Positions 58,894 to 64,000 of a stretch of DNA of 64,000 bases are shown piece after piece. Both the position numbers and the translations under genes were made by a program. The DNA is from Streptomyces radicis (lineage in GTDB: Bacteria > Actinomycetota > Actinomycetes > Streptomycetales > Streptomycetaceae), in assembly GCF_003626575.1 (NCBI RefSeq), contig NZ_RBDY01000030.1:19807-83806 (forward strand). The letters run 5' to 3'. The first letter of the stretch is position 1, and the number at the start of each line of letters is the position of its first letter. The notes below the pieces were generated by a model. It made no database searches and was not told the origin of the DNA. It saw nothing but the letters and a program-made list of their open reading frames with translations.

Positions 58894-59352
58894 CTATGTG
58901 TCCCCCGTGTCCTCTGGGTCCCCGGTGTCCTGCGTGGCCCGCGGATCCTCGGCCTCGTGGAGCAGGCCGCGCAGGAGGCGTTCGTCGTCGGGCGAGAGCG
59001 CCGTGACGAAGCTGGCGAGCACCGCCTCGCGGTCGGACTCCCCGTCGAGCACGCGCCGCATGCGCAACGCCGCGAGCCAGGAGCCGTCGGCCGCCGGGCT
59101 CCAGGCGAACGAGCGCCCCGCCTTCTCGCGCCCGACCGCGCCCTTGGCCAGCAGCCGGGTGAGGGTGGTGATCACAGTGGTGTACGCGAGCCCTCCGCCG
59201 ATCCGGTCGCGCACCCACGCGGCCCCGACGGGTCCGGGCGCGGCACACAGGGCGGCGAGGACCTGGGCCTCCAACTCGCCCCGTCCGCGCCGCCTCCTGG
59301 GCGTGGGGCTGCTGGGCACGGTGAGGGCTCCTGGGGCTCGCGGGTGCTCCAT
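58894..59352 (-). CDS. BlaI/MecI/CopY-family repressor
   Basis: The 152-residue product has the BlaI winged helix (RRGRGELEAQVLAALCAAPG, VRDRIGGGLAYTTVITTLTR, LLAKGAVGREKAGRSFAWSP) and a C-terminal dimerisation helix (DREAVLASFVTALSPDDERL, LRGLLHEAEDP). ATG 59352 is chosen. With the M56 protease it forms a two-gene signal unit that likely senses cell-wall or other membrane stress. No beta-lactamase gene is close; the nearest matching operator is at 57864-57881. Confidence 0.94.
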   Translation of the reverse strand: MEHPRAPGALTVPSSPTPRRRRGRGELEAQVLAALCAAPGPVGAAWVRDRIGGGLAYTTVITTLTRLLAKGAVGREKAGRSFAWSPAADGSWLAALRMRRVLDGESDREAVLASFVTALSPDDERLLRGLLHEAEDPRATQDTGDPEDTGDT

Positions 59353-59413
59353 GATAGCCACGCCCAGGGCCGGGCCCACCGGCGTTCTCCCCGCCCCGGC
59401 CCGCGCACGACGG

Positions 59414-59449
59414 CGCCCGCCCGCCCCCGGGACGGGGAGCGGGCGGGCG
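59414..59449 (-). terminator. Terminator hairpin after lon
   Basis: A perfect 11-bp stem CGCCCGCCCGC / GCGGGCGGGCG with a 14-base loop begins 24 bases past the stop of lon (59473, minus strand) and ahead of the BlaI gene. Confidence 0.7.
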
Positions 59450-59472
59450 GTGGGGCGGCTCGGTGGCCCGGG

Positions 59473-61863
59473 TCAGGCGGCCACGGCGACCTCCGCGGGG
59501 GTCAGGGCCAGCGACAGCACCTGGCGGACGTCGGTGACCGGGTGGACGTCGAGCGTGGCCAGGATCTCGGCCGGGACGTCGTCCAGGTCGGCTTCGTTCC
59601 GCTTGGGGATGATCACCGTGGTCAGGCCCGCGCGGTGCGCCGCGAGCAGCTTCTGCTTGACGCCGCCGATCGGCAGGACGCGCCCGGTCAGGGAGACCTC
59701 GCCGGTCATCGCCACATCGGGCCGCACCTGCCTGCCGCTGAGCAGCGACGCCAGGGCGGTCGTCATGGTGATGCCCGCGCTCGGCCCGTCCTTCGGCACC
59801 GCGCCCGCGGGGATGTGCAGGTGGATGCCGCGCTCCTTGAGGTCGCCGACCGGGAGCTCGAGCTCGGCGCCGCGCGAGCGCAGGTAGGACAGGGCGATCT
59901 GGCCCGACTCCTTCATCACGTCGCCGAGCTGACCCGTCAGGGTCAGCCCCGCGCCGCCCGTCTCCGGGTCGGCGAGCGACGCCTCGATGTAGAGGACGTC
60001 GCCGCCCGCGCCCGTGACCGCGAGGCCCGTGGCCACGCCGGGCACCGCCGTGCGCCGCTCCGCGGGCTCCTGCGCCGCCTCGGGGGTGTGGTGCGGGCGC
60101 CCGATCAGGTCCCGCAGGTCGCCCTCGGTGACCGTGCGCGGCAGCGTCGCCTCGCCGAGCTCGGCGCGGGCCGCGACCTTGCGCAGCAGCCGCGCGACGA
60201 CGCGCTCCAGGCCGCGGACGCCCGCCTCGCGGGTGTACTCGCCCGCGAGCTTGCGCAGCACGCCGTCCTCGAGCGCGACCTCGCCATCGGCGAGCCCCGC
60301 GCGCTCCAGCTGCCGGGGAACGAGGTGGTCGCGCGCGATGGTGACCTTCTCGTCCTCCGTGTAGCCGTCGAGGCGGACCAGCTCCATGCGGTCGAGCAGC
60401 GGCTGCGGGATGGCCTCGAGGACGTTCGCCGTGGCCAGGAAGACCACGTCGGACAGGTCGAGCTCGATCTCGAGGTAGTGGTCGCGGAACGTGTGGTTCT
60501 GCGCGGGGTCGAGGACCTCGAGCAGGGCCGCAGCGGGGTCGCCGCGGAAGTCGCTGCCGACCTTGTCGATCTCGTCGAGCAGCACGACCGGGTTCATCGA
60601 GCCCGCCTCCTTGACGGCCCGCACGATGCGGCCCGGCAGCGCGCCGACGTAGGTGCGCCGGTGGCCGCGGATCTCCGCCTCGTCGCGGACGCCGCCGAGC
60701 GCGACGCGCACGAACTCGCGGCCCATCGCGCGGGCGACCGACTCGCCGAGCGACGTCTTGCCGACGCCGGGCGGCCCGACCAGGGCCAGCACGGCGCCGC
60801 CGCGCCTGCCCCCGACCACGCCGAGCCCGCGGTCGCCGCGGCGCTTGCGCACGGCCAGGTACTCGGTGATGCGCTCCTTGACGTCGTCGAGGCCCGCGTG
60901 GTCGGCGTCGAGCACGGCCTTCGCGCCCGCGATGTCGTAGGAGTCCTCGGTCCGCCGCGACCACGGCAGCTCGAGAACGGTGTCGAGCCACGTGCGGATC
61001 CAGCCGCCCTCGGGGCTGGCGTCGGAGGACCGCTCCAGCTTGTCGACCTCCTTCAACGCCGCCTCGCGCACCTTCTCCGGCAGGTCGGCGGCCTCGACCC
61101 TGGCGCGGTAGTCGTCGCCCTCGTCGGCCGCGTCGCCGTTGAGCTCGGCCAGCTCCTTGCGGACGGCATCGAGCTGGCGGCGGAGCAGGAACTCACGCTG
61201 CTGCTTGTCCACGCCCTCCTGGACGTCCTTGGCGATCGACTCGGCGACGTCCTGCTCGGCCCTGGCCTCGCTCATCAGCTTGATGGCCAGCCTGAGCCGC
61301 TCCACAGGGTCGGTGGTCTCCAGCAGCGTCAGCCGCTGCTCGGTGGTGAGGAACGGCAGATAGCCGGCGTTGTCCGCCAGCTGGCCGACGTCCTCGATCT
61401 GCTGCACCCGGTCCACGATCTGCCAGGCGCCGCGCTCGCGGAGCCAGCTCGTGGCGAGCGCCTTGTACTCCTTGGCCAGCTCGGTGACCGCGCCCGGCAG
61501 GGTGCTGGGAACGGTCTCGGTGATCGGGGTGGCCTCGACCCACAGGGCCCGGCCAGGGCCCGTGGTGCCGGAGCCGATGCGCACCCGGCGCAGGCCGCGG
61601 ACCAGCGCGCCCGGATCGCCGTCGGCGAGTCGTCCGACCTGCTCGACCCGGCCGAGCACGCCGATTCCCGCGTAGTTCCCGTCCAGACGCGGCACGAGCA
61701 GCACGCGGGGCTTCTCGCCCCTCGGCGCGGCGGCCTGGGCGGCTTCGACGGCGGCGCGCACCTCGGCGTCGGACAGCTCGAGGGGCACCACCATCCCTGG
61801 CAGCACCACCTCGTCGTCCAGCGGCAGCACCGGCAGGGTGAGTGTGTCGAACGATGAAGTCAT
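59473..61863 (-). CDS. lon: ATP-dependent protease Lon
   Basis: The 796-residue product has the N-terminal substrate domain (LPVLPLDDEVVLPGMVVPLE), a coiled region (QQREFLLRRQLDAVRKELAE), the AAA+ module (Walker A GPPGVGKTSLGES, Walker B VVLLDEIDKVG, the arginine-rich GGVRDEAEIRGHRRTYVGA) and the Ser-Lys protease domain (KDGPSAGITMTTAL with the catalytic Ser, IGGVKQKLLAAHRAG with Lys). It degrades damaged and regulatory proteins. ATG 61863 follows GGGAGAGG. A HAIR-like repeat directly upstream indicates HspR control. Confidence 0.98.
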   Translation of the reverse strand: MTSSFDTLTLPVLPLDDEVVLPGMVVPLELSDAEVRAAVEAAQAAAPRGEKPRVLLVPRLDGNYAGIGVLGRVEQVGRLADGDPGALVRGLRRVRIGSGTTGPGRALWVEATPITETVPSTLPGAVTELAKEYKALATSWLRERGAWQIVDRVQQIEDVGQLADNAGYLPFLTTEQRLTLLETTDPVERLRLAIKLMSEARAEQDVAESIAKDVQEGVDKQQREFLLRRQLDAVRKELAELNGDAADEGDDYRARVEAADLPEKVREAALKEVDKLERSSDASPEGGWIRTWLDTVLELPWSRRTEDSYDIAGAKAVLDADHAGLDDVKERITEYLAVRKRRGDRGLGVVGGRRGGAVLALVGPPGVGKTSLGESVARAMGREFVRVALGGVRDEAEIRGHRRTYVGALPGRIVRAVKEAGSMNPVVLLDEIDKVGSDFRGDPAAALLEVLDPAQNHTFRDHYLEIELDLSDVVFLATANVLEAIPQPLLDRMELVRLDGYTEDEKVTIARDHLVPRQLERAGLADGEVALEDGVLRKLAGEYTREAGVRGLERVVARLLRKVAARAELGEATLPRTVTEGDLRDLIGRPHHTPEAAQEPAERRTAVPGVATGLAVTGAGGDVLYIEASLADPETGGAGLTLTGQLGDVMKESGQIALSYLRSRGAELELPVGDLKERGIHLHIPAGAVPKDGPSAGITMTTALASLLSGRQVRPDVAMTGEVSLTGRVLPIGGVKQKLLAAHRAGLTTVIIPKRNEADLDDVPAEILATLDVHPVTDVRQVLSLALTPAEVAVAA

Positions 61864-61884
61864 GACCTCTCCCTCGGCAGGCAA

Positions 61885-61905
61885 ATTGAGCTTCGTCGAC
61901 TCAAT
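61885..61905. promoter_or_regulatory. HAIR-like element (HspR site) upstream of lon
   Basis: ATTGAGC-N7-ACTCAAT matches the HspR-associated inverted repeat CTTGAGT-N7-ACTCAAG at 11 of 14 positions with the exact spacer length. It lies 22 bases before the lon start. In Streptomyces lon is a known HAIR/HspR regulon member, so this fits heat-shock derepression. Confidence 0.75.
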
Positions 61906-61941
61906 GCCAAGGGCGGCCCAGATGTTCCCCGGCCCCGAAAC

Positions 61942-61958
61942 GTTCGCTCCGAGTGAAA
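61942..61958. promoter_or_regulatory. Possible ClgR-like box upstream of lon
   Basis: GTTCGC-TCCGA-GTGAAA has one perfect and one partial half-site of the ClgR operator (GTTYGC-N5-GCRAAC) about 80 bases before the lon start. ClgR is known to activate protease genes in streptomycetes. Confidence 0.35.
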
Positions 61959-62059
61959 GCGCGATCCCCTGCCGGGAGCCCGACCGCCCGCCACCGCGGC
62001 CACCGGGCAGAGCCAGGGAGGACAGCGCGAGCCGGTCCTCGGTGCCCGTCCGGCGAGGA

Positions 62060-62956
62060 CTACAGCTCGCGCATGACCCGGTGGACGAAGTCGCGGGTCG
62101 CGTTGGGGGACTCGGCCTCGACGACGAGGCGGTTCATGACATGGCGGTACTGCTCGATCTCGGCGGGCTTGTCCGGGTAGACGCCGCCGGTCATCTGCTC
62201 CAGGTACACGACGTCGGGCAGCTCGCCGCCCGGCGGCCGCAGGATCGTGACGGGCCCGGCGAGGGCCGCGTGGGCGCCCGCGCTGAACGGCGCCACCTGG
62301 ATCGTCACATGCGGCAGCTCGGAGACCTCGATCAGGTGGGCGAGCTGGCGGCGCATCGTCGCCCGGCCGCCCACGCGGCGCCGCAGGGCCGCCTCGTCGA
62401 TCACCACCCACACATGGGGCGGTCTCGCGCGCTCCAGGATCCGACCGCGGCCCATGCGCAGCCGCACCCGGCGTTCGACGCGCTCCTCGCTCTCGTCGTG
62501 CCCGAGGCGCGTGACGGCCCTGGCGTACTCCTCGGTCTGGAGCAGGCCAGGGACGAACTGGAGCTCATAGGTGCGAATGACCATGGCCGTCTGCTCGAGC
62601 CCGAGATACACATTCAGCCATGCGGGGACGACGTCGTAGTAGACGTGCCACCAGCCCGCGGAGTTCGACTGCCGGGCCAGGGCGAGGAGCGTGGCCCGCT
62701 CGCCCCGGTCGAGGACGCCGTAGCAGGTGAGCAGGTCCTCCACGTCCCGGGTCTTGAAGCCGGTGCGCCCGCTCTCCAGGCGGCTGATCTTGGAGTGCGA
62801 CGCGCGGATGCGCTCACCGGCGTCCGCGCCCGTGATGCCGCGGGCCTCGCGGAGCTGGCGGAGCCTGGCGCCCAGGATCATCCGCGGGACGGTCGGGCCC
62901 GTCTGGCCGTAGTCGATGGGGCGAGCGACGCCGCGCTCCTGGCTCACCACGCTCAT
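62060..62956 (-). CDS. XRE-family regulator with DUF5753-type C-terminal domain
   Basis: The 298-residue product has an XRE helix-turn-helix (about 25-75: RMILGARLRQLREARGITGA, AGERIRASHSKISRLESGRT) and the long DUF5753 domain typical of streptomycetes (WWHVYYDVVPAWLNVYLGLE, YELQFVPGLLQTEEYARAV, VWVVIDEAALRRRVGG, LPHVTIQVAPFSAGAHAALA). ATG 62956 is chosen because GGGAG lies 5 bases upstream; ATG 62968 is an alternative. Members often pair with a small DUF397 protein; none is seen here. The next gene upstream is a methyltransferase on the same strand. Confidence 0.9.
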   Translation of the reverse strand: MSVVSQERGVARPIDYGQTGPTVPRMILGARLRQLREARGITGADAGERIRASHSKISRLESGRTGFKTRDVEDLLTCYGVLDRGERATLLALARQSNSAGWWHVYYDVVPAWLNVYLGLEQTAMVIRTYELQFVPGLLQTEEYARAVTRLGHDESEERVERRVRLRMGRGRILERARPPHVWVVIDEAALRRRVGGRATMRRQLAHLIEVSELPHVTIQVAPFSAGAHAALAGPVTILRPPGGELPDVVYLEQMTGGVYPDKPAEIEQYRHVMNRLVVEAESPNATRDFVHRVMREL

Positions 62957-63028
62957 GCCCGCTCCCATCGCAGTAGCCGCGAGCGCCCAACTGTACTAAA
63001 GCCTCCCCCGCGGAACCGGGGGCCGGCG

Positions 63029-63838
63029 TCACGGCTTTCGTCCTATGCCGCCCACGATGTGCACCGCGACCGGCTCGGTCGCCGAAGGGGTGTCGGGTCG
63101 CCACCGCGAACACGGAACCACACCCGGGTCGAGCAGCTCAAGACCGTCGAACAGCTCGGTCACCTGGGCCGTGGTCCGCTGGGTGAGCTTGGGGGTGCCG
63201 TGCTCGTTCCAGTAAGCGACGGCCTCGTCCGTGCCGGGGCCCACGGACGTGTGGGAGAGCGCCAGGTGGCTGCCGGGTGGCACCGCGTCCAGCAGACGGC
63301 CGATTATCGCCTTGGCCTCGTCCGGGTCCGCGATGTAGTTGACGATGCCGAGCAGCATGACGGCGACAGGCCGGGAGAGGTCGAGGGTCGCGCGCGCGGC
63401 GCTCAGGATCGTCCCGGGGTCGCGCAGGTCCGCGTCCAGATACGCGGTGGCGCCCTCGGGGCTGCTGCTGAGCAGCGCGCGGGCGTGGGCGAGCACGAGC
63501 GGGTCGTTGTCCACGTAGACGACGCGGCTCTCGGGCGCGACGCGCTGGGCGACCTCGTGGGTGTTGTCCTTGGTGGGCAGCCCGGTGCCGATGTCGAGGA
63601 ACTGCCGGATCCCGGCCTCCCCGGCGAGATGGGTCACCGCGCGCCCGAGGAACGCGCGGTCCGCCCGCGCGTACGCCCGCATCCCCGGCGCGATGTCCAG
63701 GATCGCGTCGCCCGCCCGCCGGTCGACGTCGTAGTAGTCCTTGCCCCCGAGCCAGTAGTTCCAGATGCGCGCCGAGTGCGGCACCGAGGAGTCGATGGCG
63801 GGCGTCCCCGCGCCGTCGTCGGCCTGGGCGTTCGTCAC
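63029..63838 (-). CDS. SAM-dependent methyltransferase, DUF574 family
   Basis: The 269-residue product starts with the family signature SARIWNYWLGGKDYYDVDRR, then FLDIGTGLPTKDNTHEVAQR (SAM motif I variant), SRVVYVDNDPLVLAHARALL (motif II Asp) and VMLLGIVNYIAD. This expanded streptomycete family usually sits beside XRE regulators, as here; the substrate is unknown. GTG 63838 has GGAGGTG 6 bases upstream. It precedes the XRE gene by 72 bases. Confidence 0.9.
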   Translation of the reverse strand: MTNAQADDGAGTPAIDSSVPHSARIWNYWLGGKDYYDVDRRAGDAILDIAPGMRAYARADRAFLGRAVTHLAGEAGIRQFLDIGTGLPTKDNTHEVAQRVAPESRVVYVDNDPLVLAHARALLSSSPEGATAYLDADLRDPGTILSAARATLDLSRPVAVMLLGIVNYIADPDEAKAIIGRLLDAVPPGSHLALSHTSVGPGTDEAVAYWNEHGTPKLTQRTTAQVTELFDGLELLDPGVVPCSRWRPDTPSATEPVAVHIVGGIGRKP

Positions 63839-63875
63839 AAGGACACCTCCGGTCACGGCAGTTGGGACGTCCACC

Positions 63876-64000
63876 CTAGTGTCCTGAGTCAGGAATTCTG
63901 TTCAGATAGCTGGCGAGGCGTTCGAGGATCTCGTCTGCGCTCTTCGTCCAGACATAGGGCTTCGGGTCGGTGTTCCAGGCGGCGATCCAGTTACGGATGT
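63876..64000 (-). mobile_element. IS630-type transposase C-terminus, cut by window edge
   Basis: The minus strand encodes IRNWIAAWNTDPKPYVWTKS and ADEILERLASYLNRIPDSGH before a stop at 63878-63876, a match to the C-terminus of IS630-family DDE transposases (W...NxxPxPFxWTKTADxIL...). The element end seems to be at or near TAGTGTCCTGAGTCAGG (63877-63893), which contains the palindrome CCTGAGTCAGG; IS630 elements insert at TA. The N-terminal catalytic part lies beyond the window. Confidence 0.8.

Noticed and set aside
58618..61857. Long plus-strand open frame across M56, BlaI and lon
   Set aside because: It is antisense to unmistakable lon, has low-complexity composition and no motif.

Overview
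The window is very GC-rich with strongly G/C-biased third codon positions, frequent GTG and TTG starts and GGAG-type ribosome binding sites. It carries families typical of Streptomyces and close relatives: a DUF2637 protein, a DUF5955-like protein, an XRE regulator with a DUF5753-type ligand region, a DUF574-type SAM methyltransferase, F420-linked LLM and PPOX enzymes, and a Lon gene preceded by a HAIR-like element. A streptomycete chromosome is the best fit; I cannot name the species. I saw no rRNA, tRNA or CRISPR array.

Region 1 (1-10.5 kb) is worn accessory DNA. It holds a truncated tnpB at the left edge, a divergent ArsR-type regulator/methyltransferase pair sharing a palindromic operator, a frameshifted nuclease-like gene, a short Phd-like antitoxin, an intact D-hydantoinase plus LLM flavin-enzyme operon, an SMI1/KNR4 protein and remnants of SDR, isochorismatase and methyltransferase genes. 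A lower-GC module joins an XRE regulator and an HD phosphohydrolase, divergent from a micro-operon of four overlapping small genes.

Region 2 (10.5-28.4 kb) is ordinary metabolism: sirtuin, gamma-glutamyltransferase-like protein, inositol-monophosphatase-like protein, FAD oxidoreductase, glycerate kinase, a ROK sugar kinase, a LacI regulator, a large helical-repeat protein and a secreted RNase Sa-type ribonuclease. An IS200/IS605-type tnpB element with intact catalytic residues and no tnpA sits at 19.7-21.05 kb.

Region 3 (28.4-47 kb) is a purine-to-malate catabolic island. Xanthine dehydrogenase (three subunits plus XdhC) and 8-oxoguanine deaminase supply urate. Uricase and a fused OHCU decarboxylase/HIU hydrolase make allantoin. 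Allantoinase and allantoicase yield ureidoglycolate, and malate synthase takes up glyoxylate. Regulators are an IclR (AllR-like) and a PucR protein. A MocA-like cytidylyltransferase and a sulfite-oxidase-family enzyme add a molybdenum-cofactor theme. Two promoter regions of the island carry related 7-3-7 palindromes that may be the operator of the IclR protein. No ureidoglycolate lyase is visible.

Region 4 (47-64 kb) holds a membrane protein, a GntR regulator, an iron-boxed FhuF-like protein, DUF2637, an Ada/AlkA fusion with Ogt (alkylation repair), PPOX and TerD proteins, two CorC/HlyC-type membrane proteins, an M56 protease with a BlaI repressor, Lon, and an XRE/methyltransferase pair. The window ends inside an IS630-type transposase gene.
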